NCBI GenBank assembly: GCA_944388585.1
Contig: CALXJI010000002.1
Location: 124,001 to 188,000, forward strand
Length of the DNA stretch: 64,000 bases
Source of the DNA: an uncultured Clostridia bacterium
GTDB lineage: Bacteria > Bacillota > Clostridia > TANB77 > CAG-465
Direction: 5' to 3'
Below, one piece after another: positions 54,358 to 63,322 of this stretch (within the stretch, counting starts at the first letter, position 1; each line of letters begins with the position of its first letter). Made by a program: the position numbers and the translations under genes. The notes below the pieces were generated by a model. It worked only from the letters and a program-made list of their open reading frames with translations, ran no database searches and was not told the DNA's origin.

Positions 54358-55938
54358 CTATTTTATATAACTATCTGGTAAATCATTTTCAAATAATGCT
54401 AGCAAATTAGTATTACTAACTTGTAATTCTTCTAATTTTCTAAAGGCCTCGTATAAATCTTTTACCACTATATAATTACTATATCCTTTTTCTTTCATTC
54501 CCTCTTCAATTTTTTTGGTAGTTACATCTCCAACTAAAATAACATAATCTAAAACTGTTGCATACTCTCCTAATTTTTTATTTAACTCATCTGTTTTTTC
54601 TCCAAGCTCAATCATTCCAGGTGTTACCATTACCTTGTACTTATCTTTAAACATACATAATGTATCTATAGCTGCCTTTGATCCTTCAGGATTTGAATTA
54701 AATGAATCATCAAGAGCAAGTATTCCTCCCATATTTTTTAACTCCAACCTATGCTCTACTGGCTTTATCTTTTTTACTGCCTTTTTTATCTCTTCATTAG
54801 TCATATTAAGCTCTTTTGCTATTGCAACAGCACATAAAATATTATATATATTATGTTTTCCTAAAAGTCTTGTCTCTAAAGTAAATTTACTATCTCCTTC
54901 ACATACGGTAAAAATACTTCCTTTATCTGACATCTTAACATCTTCAACTGTATATCTTGCCTCTTTATTATTCATGCTATATTCTATAATCTTTTTACCT
55001 TTTACATACTTTTCTATTCCATCTTTTATATAATTATTATCTATATTTAATACTGCAACTGCATCTTCTTTAGCATTAGTTATGATTTCAAATTTCCCCT
55101 TTTCAATATTTTCCATTGATTTAAAAGTAGTAAGATGTTGAGGACCTATAGTAGTTATTACAGAAATATCTGGTTTTACTATTTTACATATATCTTCAAT
55201 ATCTTTTAGTTTAGATGCCCCCATCTCACATACAAAAACTTCTGTATAAGGCTTCACAAGCTCTCTTATAGCTCTTACAACACCAAGAGTCGTATTAAAG
55301 CTTTTAGGTGTCATAACAGATATATACTTTTCTTCAAGTATTGAATTAACTATATTTTTAGTAGATGTTTTACCATAACTTCCAGTTATAGCTATTATCT
55401 TTAGTTTTTTATTTTCATTTATTATATTTTTCGCCTCTTTAATATAATGATAATTTAATAATTTTAATACAGGTAAAGAAATAACGTTTCCCAAAAGCAT
55501 AATTCCAATTGCTACATACTTATATATAGAAAGTATTATAAATACAAAATTTATATATTTAAAATAACTAAAACTACAAACTAGATATGTAAGTATAATT
55601 AAAATTAAAGCTATAATGCTATATGTTATTTTTACTCTAGTTGTATATACAAATTTCTTTTTAGCTACTGGTCTATTATTTATAGTCTTATATGCAACAA
55701 AAATCGCAAAAAATACATATAATATTAAAAAATAACTACTAATAAATGATAAAGATCCAAATATTAATAATATAATTTCATATAACTGTATTTTATGTGC
55801 TCCTGTTGTCTTCAATGCTGGTGTAAATTCCTCTATTTGGTAAAATGACTGTTGAAAAATATGCATAAATTTATTTATATTAACTACAATTAATATATTA
55901 GTCAATATGTATGCTATTATAACTATTGCTATTTCCAT
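54358..55938 (-). CDS. murF: MurF-like ligase with N-terminal membrane domain
   Basis: Expected to add D-Ala-D-Ala to UDP-MurNAc-tripeptide. 526 residues. About five membrane helices fill residues 1-165, in place of the usual soluble substrate-binding domain. The central ATPase domain has Walker A GSYGKTSTKN near 186-195, then EMGASKLKDIE near 240, THPVEH-like PVEHRLELK near 400, and the C-terminal family motif DSFNSNPEGS near 415 and FENDLPDSY at the end. Membrane-spanning Mur ligases occur in other Clostridia. It joins directly to the alpha/beta hydrolase and ddl genes, which supports the D-Ala-D-Ala role. Confidence 0.87.
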   Translation of the reverse strand: MEIAIVIIAYILTNILIVVNINKFMHIFQQSFYQIEEFTPALKTTGAHKIQLYEIILLIFGSLSFISSYFLILYVFFAIFVAYKTINNRPVAKKKFVYTTRVKITYSIIALILIILTYLVCSFSYFKYINFVFIILSIYKYVAIGIMLLGNVISLPVLKLLNYHYIKEAKNIINENKKLKIIAITGSYGKTSTKNIVNSILEEKYISVMTPKSFNTTLGVVRAIRELVKPYTEVFVCEMGASKLKDIEDICKIVKPDISVITTIGPQHLTTFKSMENIEKGKFEIITNAKEDAVAVLNIDNNYIKDGIEKYVKGKKIIEYSMNNKEARYTVEDVKMSDKGSIFTVCEGDSKFTLETRLLGKHNIYNILCAVAIAKELNMTNEEIKKAVKKIKPVEHRLELKNMGGILALDDSFNSNPEGSKAAIDTLCMFKDKYKVMVTPGMIELGEKTDELNKKLGEYATVLDYVILVGDVTTKKIEEGMKEKGYSNYIVVKDLYEAFRKLEELQVSNTNLLALFENDLPDSYIK

Positions 55939-56712
55939 TTAATCACACTCCTCTAAAAATTTATATAGCACTCTAATAAATTGATTATAATTGTCCAAAT
56001 AACTATAATGTCCTGCTCCTTTAAGTATAACAAGTCCTGAGTCTTTTATCATTTTCTCCATAATTTTTCCATCAGATAAAGGTGTATCTATATCATTTTC
56101 TCCCCAAACCAAAAGTGTAGGTGCACTAATACTAGATAAATATTTTTTCAAATCTTCATTTACAGTATTTTTAAATACTTCTCGCATTATTAAAGAAGCA
56201 TTTTTATAGTCTTGAGATCCAACTTTTGATCTATATTTTTCTATTATCTTATATGATTTCTTTTTTCCAAGTATAATTTTTAACATATTTCTTGCAAATT
56301 TATATGAATAAACCTTTATATAATACTTTAAAGATCTCTTAGGCCTAATTCCCGCACTATCTATTAATATAATTTTTTTAGGAATAAATTTTAATGCTCC
56401 AACTAATTTAATTATTACTCTTCCACCAAATGAATGACCTATTAAAACTACATTATCCAATTTTAATTTATTTATGAATTCTAAGACTATCTTAGAATAA
56501 TCTTCGACCATATAATCTTTAGATGGTTCATCACTTAGTCCAAATCCTGGCAAATCTATAGCATATACATTATATTTTTTAGATACTTCATTTATAACTG
56601 GCATAAAAGAGTTAATGTTTGCACCCCATCCATGAAGAAATATAATATTTGTTTTACTACCTATCTCATTTTTTATATAGTTAATCTTTATATTATTTAT
56701 TACTATATCCAC
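55939..56712 (-). CDS. Alpha/beta hydrolase
   Basis: About 257 residues. Nucleophile elbow GHSFGGR near 95, oxyanion HGWG near 28-31, Asp in WGENDIDTPL near 213 and the final His in GAGHYSYLDN near 240, all as in this fold. It is soluble. The start is GTG 56712, with AGGTGA 5 nt upstream; GTG 56721 abuts the alr stop without spacing. It sits between alr and murF in the D-Ala operon, which suggests a wall-related esterase or lipase, but the substrate cannot be read from sequence. Confidence 0.8.
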   Translation of the reverse strand: MDIVINNIKINYIKNEIGSKTNIIFLHGWGANINSFMPVINEVSKKYNVYAIDLPGFGLSDEPSKDYMVEDYSKIVLEFINKLKLDNVVLIGHSFGGRVIIKLVGALKFIPKKIILIDSAGIRPKRSLKYYIKVYSYKFARNMLKIILGKKKSYKIIEKYRSKVGSQDYKNASLIMREVFKNTVNEDLKKYLSSISAPTLLVWGENDIDTPLSDGKIMEKMIKDSGLVILKGAGHYSYLDNYNQFIRVLYKFLEECD

Positions 56713-56721
56713 ATAATTCAC

Positions 56722-57798
56722 CTACTCTATTATTCTTTCTATCCTACCTGAAAGATTAGATATAAATTCATAAACTATTTTGTTTGATTTTTTAGCTAAT
56801 TCTTTTAAATCATTTGTATAATCAAAAAAAATAGCTTTGTCTTCTATGTTTATATCTTCTATATCTGTTACATCTACCATACACATATCCATACATATAT
56901 TTCCAACAATAGGACATTTTTTTCCTCTTATTACTACATACATATTATTAGATAAACTTCTACTTATTCCATCTGCATATCCAATTTTTAAAACTGCAAT
57001 TTTCATATTAGGTTTTGCAATAAATGTACCATCATATCCAACTTTTTGATATTTCTTTACATCATTTATATGTAATATTGGAACTTCAAGCTTAAGTATT
57101 GGCTTTGTATTTTTTGTATAACCATAAAGCATTAATCCTACTCTTACATGTGTATAATTTATACCTATATCTTTTTTAGCATAATTTTGTATACCATCAG
57201 AATTTAAAATATGAACATACTTAAATAATATTTTATCTTTTAATAAATTATATGCTTTTTTAAATTCATTAAATTGAAGTTTAGTATATTCTTCATCACT
57301 ACCTGCACAAGATAGATGAGAATATATACCTTCTATACTTATATTTTTAAAACTTAGCATTTTATCTAAATTATTCTTTAATTCATAATATGTAAATCCA
57401 AGTCTAGTCATTCCTGTCTCAACTTTTATATGCACTCTTGCAATTTTCTTCACAGAATTTGCTATAAACTGTATTTGAATTAAATTATTAATATCTGATA
57501 CAGACATTGAAATATCATTTTCTATTGCTGCTTTTATTTCGTCTCCAATACATGGAGAAGTAACAAGTATATTTGAATCAATACCATATTTTCTAAGCCT
57601 TATTGCCTCATCAATATTTGCTACACCAAAGAAACTAATACCATATTCTTTAAGTAACAAAGCAATTTGTTTTTCTCCTGCACCATATGCATTAGCTTTT
57701 AACATAGCAATAATATCTCTTTCTTTTCCTATTTTACTTTTAATATATTCTATATTATACTTTAAATTTTCTTTATTTATATATAGCCTTGCTTTCAT
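56722..57798 (-). CDS. alr: Alanine racemase
   Basis: Makes D-alanine. 358 residues, normal size. The N-terminal PLP motif AMLKANAYGAG carries the PLP Lys at residue 34. GVANIDEAIRLRKYG near 54, the VETGMTRLGF region near 132, and the C-terminal KVGYDGTFIAKPNMKIAVLKIGYADGISRSLS have the catalytic Tyr. ATG 57798 is chosen for the GTGAGG upstream; GTG 57819 is less good. First gene of an operon reading into the hydrolase (no gap), murF and ddl, giving D-Ala, D-Ala-D-Ala and the pentapeptide step. Confidence 0.96.
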   Translation of the reverse strand: MKARLYINKENLKYNIEYIKSKIGKERDIIAMLKANAYGAGEKQIALLLKEYGISFFGVANIDEAIRLRKYGIDSNILVTSPCIGDEIKAAIENDISMSVSDINNLIQIQFIANSVKKIARVHIKVETGMTRLGFTYYELKNNLDKMLSFKNISIEGIYSHLSCAGSDEEYTKLQFNEFKKAYNLLKDKILFKYVHILNSDGIQNYAKKDIGINYTHVRVGLMLYGYTKNTKPILKLEVPILHINDVKKYQKVGYDGTFIAKPNMKIAVLKIGYADGISRSLSNNMYVVIRGKKCPIVGNICMDMCMVDVTDIEDINIEDKAIFFDYTNDLKELAKKSNKIVYEFISNLSGRIERIIE

Positions 57799-57979
57799 AA
57801 AAATCCTCACTTTTTTCACAATAATTTTAAAGTATAAATTTTGCTTTATACTCTAAAATATGTTATAATATTAATACTTATATAAACATTATACGCAATA
57901 ATTTATATTTTTGCAACACATATTAAACTACAGTGACTTTTTAAAATCCACACAAAATTCTCATAAGTAGGAGGCAAAA

Positions 57980-59539
57980 ATGAGTAAAAAAAATTATGTA
58001 AAACTTAATAATAACAATAGACATCTATCTTTGGGTAACTTATTTAGAATACTAAAAGAAGAAGCAAATAATAAGAACTTTACTATTCAATCTGAAATAT
58101 TTTGTATTTTATTCGATATAGATTCAATTTCTGATACCACAGTTAATAACTATTGTACAGGCGTGCGCGCTATAAATTCTAAATATAAAAGTATATATGT
58201 TAATTGGAGAAATAAATATAAAAAAGATGAAACAATATTTAAAGATATTATTTTAAATATAATTGCAACTATAGATAGCAAAAATGTTTTCATAACTAGA
58301 GATTATTTTAATCAATCACTAGACGTGATTAATAGTAATCAAAAATTTAATAAAGTATGCTTAAGATTATATAATATTTCTAAAAATGATTTAGAAGTAA
58401 CAAATGAGTTTTCATCTCTTTTAAAGAAATTACTAGATTCTAAAAATTTATATAAGTTTTTTATAGAAGTTTTATTTTTCGTAATATTAGATAAAAAACA
58501 ACCTGTATATATAGAAGATAAATTTATGGATACTCTAGATGATTTTCTATATTCCTCAGAAGTATCATCTGATGATGCAATAGATTTTGTAACAGTTCAA
58601 TTAAAGGGTGGTCTTTGGTCCATAAGAGGTATCCATGAGCTTGCAAAAAAAGGAAATCCTTATGCATGTTTTGAAATGGGCTCTTTAGAGTTATATGGAC
58701 AAGTTGCAGGTTATCCAAGATACCAAGAAAGTTTCAATTTTTACAAAACAGCTGCTCAAAAAAATCATCCAAACGCAATTTGGGCACTCGGCCACTTATA
58801 CTATAATGGTTTTGTAGGTTCAAAATCTAGAGAAGATATGAAAAAAGCATTTAGATATTTTAATAAAGCAAGAAAAGTAAATTGTATCGCCGCTATTAAT
58901 AGTTTAGGAACTGTATTTAAAGAAGGAAATATACCTTTTATACAAAAAGATTTAAAAAAAGCTAAAAAGTTATTTGAATTTGCAGCAAATAAAAACTACA
59001 TATATGCTATGAATAATCTTGGAAATATGTATGAGGAAGAAGGAGATTTTCAAAAGGCAATTTTATTATATAAATCATCTGCCTCACAAGGTGAAAGTTG
59101 GGCAGCTAATAAACTAGGAGAAATGTATAGAATTGGAATAGGTACTAAAAAAGACTTAAAAAAAGCTTTTAATTATTATAATCAGGCAACTCAAGCTACA
59201 ATATATTCGGTTTGCTTTTGGGCAAAATATAATTTAGCACATTACTTTTATGAAAATGGTGTACCTGAAATTAATATTCCAAAAGATATTAACAAAAGTA
59301 TTAGTCTACTTGAAGAGTGTACAAAACATGATATATATAAGGCATGTGAAGATTTAATAGTTATATATTATAATTTATATACAAAGACCTCAGATAAGTC
59401 TTTACTTGAAAAATGTGAATACTATGCGAACTTATATTTATCTAAAGAAGATTGTGATGATAAAATAATAGATAAAATTAATAAATATCTAGATAATATA
59501 TATATAAAGCAAAAATCAAAAATAATTATAAAAAAATAA
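57980..59539 (+). CDS. Sel1-repeat (TPR-like) protein
   Basis: 519 residues, no signal peptide. The N-terminal ~215 residues are helical and of unknown fold. From about 215 to 450 are Sel1-type repeats of about 36 residues (AKKGNPYACFEMGSLELYG..., AAQKNHPNAIWALGHLYYNG..., SASQGESWAANKLGEMYRIG...), which make helical scaffolds for protein binding. The last ~70 residues are helical and charged. GGAGG before the ATG; it is alone on its strand, with the terminator at 59552-59581 just downstream. Perhaps a scaffold for a signalling or secretion process; not shown. Confidence 0.8.
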   Translation: MSKKNYVKLNNNNRHLSLGNLFRILKEEANNKNFTIQSEIFCILFDIDSISDTTVNNYCTGVRAINSKYKSIYVNWRNKYKKDETIFKDIILNIIATIDSKNVFITRDYFNQSLDVINSNQKFNKVCLRLYNISKNDLEVTNEFSSLLKKLLDSKNLYKFFIEVLFFVILDKKQPVYIEDKFMDTLDDFLYSSEVSSDDAIDFVTVQLKGGLWSIRGIHELAKKGNPYACFEMGSLELYGQVAGYPRYQESFNFYKTAAQKNHPNAIWALGHLYYNGFVGSKSREDMKKAFRYFNKARKVNCIAAINSLGTVFKEGNIPFIQKDLKKAKKLFEFAANKNYIYAMNNLGNMYEEEGDFQKAILLYKSSASQGESWAANKLGEMYRIGIGTKKDLKKAFNYYNQATQATIYSVCFWAKYNLAHYFYENGVPEINIPKDINKSISLLEECTKHDIYKACEDLIVIYYNLYTKTSDKSLLEKCEYYANLYLSKEDCDDKIIDKINKYLDNIYIKQKSKIIIKK

Positions 59540-59551
59540 TTGATTATATTT

Positions 59552-59581
59552 AAAGAGGATAATTTTTAGTTATCCTCTTTA
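59552..59581. terminator. Bidirectional terminator
   Basis: An 11-bp stem (59552-59562 with 59570-59580), T-rich on both strands. It lies between the convergent Sel1 and HAM1 genes and overlaps the latter's stop. Confidence 0.8.
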
Positions 59582-60153
59582 TTAACATCTTTATACCATT
59601 TTGCAAATTCTTGTAATGAAGAGCCTGTTACCTTTCTTCTTTGCATCATCTCTTCATCTGTAAGTTCTGAAAGCGTTTTAGTTAAGTCAAAACTATCTTT
59701 ATATATATGCCATAGTGGACTCCATTGATCGCTTTTATCTATACCTTTATATTCATCAGCTAAAACACCTTTATGTTCATAGAAAAAGTATTTTATATCT
59801 TTCCCATCATAGTATGCAACACATTCTTTAAAAGAACATTTTCTATTTTCTTTTCCTCTCATAACATCAAGTATTCCATCAACACCAAGTGTATCTAAAG
59901 CAAAATTTACAAAAGCTCTTGGAAATCCATTTAAAGCTTCTATATAAAATCCTGAATCCATTGCAATACAAGGATGTTTTACAAGTTCATATGCTTGCAA
60001 TACTTTTTGCTTTGCAATCTCTTGAATATCGTCTGTTCTAGGCTCAATAAGCTCATGATTATATGGTACCACCTCAATATCTAAATCTCCTAAATACTGC
60101 ATTGCTGATGATATCTTTCCTTTGTTTGTTGTAACAAATGTAATCTTTTTCAT
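59566..60153 (-). CDS. HAM1/RdgB-type non-canonical purine NTP pyrophosphatase
   Basis: 195 residues. TTNKGK at the N-terminus, a middle DSGFYIEALNGFPRAF block near 65-82 (the family's substrate loop), ECVAYYDG near 108, and a C-terminal helix ending in KWYKDVN. The family hydrolyses ITP, dITP or XTP and keeps damaged bases out of DNA. The typical DDSGL is DSGFYIE here, so the group is a variant of RdgB; the length is normal. GAGGAG before the ATG; 4 nt after pcrA, so cotranscribed. Confidence 0.82.
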   Translation of the reverse strand: MKKITFVTTNKGKISSAMQYLGDLDIEVVPYNHELIEPRTDDIQEIAKQKVLQAYELVKHPCIAMDSGFYIEALNGFPRAFVNFALDTLGVDGILDVMRGKENRKCSFKECVAYYDGKDIKYFFYEHKGVLADEYKGIDKSDQWSPLWHIYKDSFDLTKTLSELTDEEMMQRRKVTGSSLQEFAKWYKDVNKEDN

Positions 60154-60156
60154 TTT

Positions 60157-62454
60157 CTACTCCTCTTTTATTATTTCAAGTGGCGTATAATTTGCCATAA
60201 GTCTTTTAAATCCAGATCCATCAAACATAATTTCAAGTTTAAAGTCATCACCTTCTGGTTCAATATTTTCAATTATTCCTATACCAAATTTTTTATGCTT
60301 AACTTCCATACCCACTTTATATTTTGATACATTATTAGTTTTTACTTGATTATTTCCAGCTAAATTCTTTAAAAATGAATCTACACTTACACCAATATTT
60401 GGTTTTACTTTTCTTTCGATATTTTCACTTACTCTATTTCTATTAGACAAATATGTCTCAACTCTTTTATATTCACTATCTAACCAAGTATTTTGATTAT
60501 TTCTAATTCCTTTATTCTCTTTATTTTCAATTGAAGTTTCACTTAATAGGTTTTCTGGTATCTCATCAATAAAACGAGATGGAGTTGAATATGTTGTTGA
60601 GCCATATAATGTTCTCTTTTTAGTATTAGTTATAAATAAATGTTTTTTTGCTCTAGTAATTGCAACGTAGCATAATCTTCTTTCTTCTTCTGTTTGAACA
60701 TCTTCTTCTATTGAACGTTTTGACGGAAACAGTCCTTCTTCCATACCAACTAAAAATACATTATCGAACTCTAGTCCTTTTGCACTATGCATTGTCATAA
60801 GTGTAACTGCATCAGTTGATTCATCTAAGTTATCTACATCTGAGACTAGTGCAATGCTATCCAAGAAATCTCCAAGCGAATTTTCTGCATTTTCATTTTC
60901 AAATTCTATAGCCACACCTATAAATTCCATAAGATTATCAAATCTAATTTCTGTTTCTTTTGTTCCTTCTGAGTTTAGCATGTCCTCATATCCAGAATCT
61001 TTTAAAGTCTTTTTTATAAGTTCAGATACTTTTATTTTATCCTTTTCTTTAATAAGATCATTTATCATATCTCTAAATTCCATTATATTTCCAGCACTTC
61101 TAAAACTAATTAAATTATTACTATCTTGTATAAATTCAAAAATTGACATTCCACTTTCAGAAGACAATGCATCTAATTTATCTAAAGCTGTATTTCCAAT
61201 TCCTCTTTTAGGTTCATTTATAATTCTTTTTAATGCAATATTATCATTAATATTTTGAATTAATTTTAAATAACTAATTATATCCTTAATCTCTTTTCTA
61301 GCATAAAATTTTATTCCTCCAATAAGCTTATATGGAGTTCCAGACTTCATAAACACTTCTTCAAGTACACGTGCTTGTGCATTAGTTCTAAAAAGTACAG
61401 CAAAATTTGAATAGCTTTCATGCTCTTTTCTACAAATGTCATCAATTTCATCTACAACATATTCAACTTCTTCATACTCATTATTCAAAGTTTTATATTC
61501 TATTTTATCTCCTTCTTCATTTTGTGTCCAAAGCTGTTTATCTATTTTAGATTTATTATTCTTTATTACTTCATTTGCAGCATTTAAAATATTTTTTGTA
61601 CTTCTATAATTTTCTTCCAGTTTAACAATTTTTGCATTAGGAAATTCCTGTTCAAAGTTTAAAATATTAGATATATCTGCTCCCCTAAAACCATATATAC
61701 TCTGAGATTCATCACCAACTACACAAATATTACCAGTTGCAGATGAAAGCATACTAATAAGTAAAAATTGTGATCTGTTAGTATCTTGATACTCATCAAC
61801 TAAAATATAATTAAATTTATTCTGATAATATAAAAGTCTATCAGGATTTTCTAAAAACAACCTTACAGTAAGCATTATTATATCATCAAAATCTATAGAA
61901 TTATTCTTTTTTAATGTTTCTTGATACATATTATAGACTTTTGCTATTTCTTCTTTTCTAAAATCTCCCATTGCATCTTTTTGATAAGCTACTTCATCTT
62001 TCATAGCCTCTTTAGCTTTACTTATTTCAGATTTTATAAGTCCTACAGGATAAACTTTTTCATCTATATTAAGTTTTTTCATAACTTCTTTTATAACTTT
62101 TTCTTTATCTATTTCATCAAATATATTAAAATCCCTTGTATATCCCAAAAGCTCAATTTCTCTTTTTAAAATTCTTACACAAACAGAATGAAATGTACCA
62201 AGCCACATATCATTTGAAACTTGTCCTACTAAAGCTTCAACTCTTTCTTTCATTTCTTTTGCAGCCTTATTTGTAAATGTAATGGCAAGTATCTGCCATG
62301 GTTTTACAATTTCCTTTTCAAGTAAATATGCAATTTTATATGTTAATACTCTAGTTTTTCCAGAGCCTGCACCTGCAAGAATTAATAGTGGGCCTGCCAT
62401 ATATTCAACTGCTTCTTGTTGTTTATCGTTTAAATTTTCTAATAAATTGCTCAT
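60157..62454 (-). CDS. pcrA: ATP-dependent DNA helicase PcrA/UvrD
   Basis: 765 residues, superfamily 1A helicase for repair and replication. Walker A GAGSGKTR near 27, TFTNKAAKEMKER near 60, DEYQDTN near 220, GDESQSIYGFRGA near 247, LEENYRS near 280, and the C-terminal helicase motifs TMHSAKGLEFDNVF near 555 and YVAITRAKK near 600. The C-terminal ~90 residues hold a Tudor-like KVGMEVKHKKFGIGIIENI segment, as in PcrA. AAGGAG before the ATG; 14 nt after the DUF6873-like gene. Confidence 0.95.
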   Translation of the reverse strand: MSNLLENLNDKQQEAVEYMAGPLLILAGAGSGKTRVLTYKIAYLLEKEIVKPWQILAITFTNKAAKEMKERVEALVGQVSNDMWLGTFHSVCVRILKREIELLGYTRDFNIFDEIDKEKVIKEVMKKLNIDEKVYPVGLIKSEISKAKEAMKDEVAYQKDAMGDFRKEEIAKVYNMYQETLKKNNSIDFDDIIMLTVRLFLENPDRLLYYQNKFNYILVDEYQDTNRSQFLLISMLSSATGNICVVGDESQSIYGFRGADISNILNFEQEFPNAKIVKLEENYRSTKNILNAANEVIKNNKSKIDKQLWTQNEEGDKIEYKTLNNEYEEVEYVVDEIDDICRKEHESYSNFAVLFRTNAQARVLEEVFMKSGTPYKLIGGIKFYARKEIKDIISYLKLIQNINDNIALKRIINEPKRGIGNTALDKLDALSSESGMSIFEFIQDSNNLISFRSAGNIMEFRDMINDLIKEKDKIKVSELIKKTLKDSGYEDMLNSEGTKETEIRFDNLMEFIGVAIEFENENAENSLGDFLDSIALVSDVDNLDESTDAVTLMTMHSAKGLEFDNVFLVGMEEGLFPSKRSIEEDVQTEEERRLCYVAITRAKKHLFITNTKKRTLYGSTTYSTPSRFIDEIPENLLSETSIENKENKGIRNNQNTWLDSEYKRVETYLSNRNRVSENIERKVKPNIGVSVDSFLKNLAGNNQVKTNNVSKYKVGMEVKHKKFGIGIIENIEPEGDDFKLEIMFDGSGFKRLMANYTPLEIIKEE

Positions 62455-62468
62455 TTTATATTACTCCT

Positions 62469-63188
62469 TTATAATTCTAAAATTCCACCATAATCTACAA
62501 CATCTAATCCTTTAAAATCTATTATTTTCAATTTTCTATCTGTTATAAATTTCCTAATTTTATTATCTTTATCTATCTTATCTAAATCTCCAAACACTAT
62601 TATACTATTTCCTATTTTTCCAATTGCTCCACCAATAAAACCAGTCATATTACTATAATTGTTATATTCATCTTTTAATTTTATATCTGGTATATAGTCT
62701 AATAGTAAAACACTAAAATTATTTGCTCTTAATTTTTCCGCAATCTTTTTATCTGTAGTAATAACACTACTTTCATCAATTACTGCTATTGAACAATTAG
62801 AATATCCTTGTTCAACATTTATTAACTCATAACCATTTTCTTTTAGACATTTTAACACCACTTTATCTGTATATTTAAAATTATGTATTGCATAATTTCC
62901 TACAATACATATATTATACTTTATATCATCTGGATATTTAGTTCCGACTTCTTCCTTACCAGATATAATATTATATCCACTATTTTTAATTAAAAATAAC
63001 ATATCTTCATATTTACTTTTCTCTACAATTAAATTATCTCCAACTTTAACTGCAAATATATCTACATGTGATGCTATTTCTGGATATACATTTTGTGATC
63101 TATCAATACTTACAAGTCTATATCCCATATATTTTAACATATTCTTTTCAACATTTCTCATTCTACAATCTACTAAAATATACTGCAT
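62469..63188 (-). CDS. DUF6873-like (GME-fold) protein
   Basis: 239 residues without signal peptide or membrane helix. Features I take as family-like: an N-terminal RMRNVEKNMLKYMG stretch, PEIASHVDIFAV near 35-47, the EQGYSNCSIAVIDESSVITTDKKIA block near 125-150, and a GGAIGKIGNSIIVFGDL segment near 185-200. This pattern resembles the DUF6873 'GME fold' family of Clostridia, related in fold to guanidine-modifying enzymes such as arginine deiminase, with Cys in NCS as a candidate nucleophile. Activity unknown. AGGAGGGA before the ATG; first gene of an operon with pcrA and the HAM1 gene. Confidence 0.6.
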   Translation of the reverse strand: MQYILVDCRMRNVEKNMLKYMGYRLVSIDRSQNVYPEIASHVDIFAVKVGDNLIVEKSKYEDMLFLIKNSGYNIISGKEEVGTKYPDDIKYNICIVGNYAIHNFKYTDKVVLKCLKENGYELINVEQGYSNCSIAVIDESSVITTDKKIAEKLRANNFSVLLLDYIPDIKLKDEYNNYSNMTGFIGGAIGKIGNSIIVFGDLDKIDKDNKIRKFITDRKLKIIDFKGLDVVDYGGILEL

Positions 63189-63275
63189 ATATCTTTCCCT
63201 CCTTTTCTTTTTTAATTAAATTTCATACATATTATTTATATAATCATACCGAACATAAATTCTAATTTATTATAT

Positions 63276-63310
63276 CAAAAAAAAAATAGTATTTCAATTA
63301 TGAAATACTA
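63276..63310 (-). terminator. Terminator of the YpeB-like gene
   Basis: A perfect 10-bp stem (63287-63296 with 63301-63310) has T9 or more on the minus strand. Confidence 0.8.
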
Positions 63311-63322
63311 ATTTTTTGTGTC

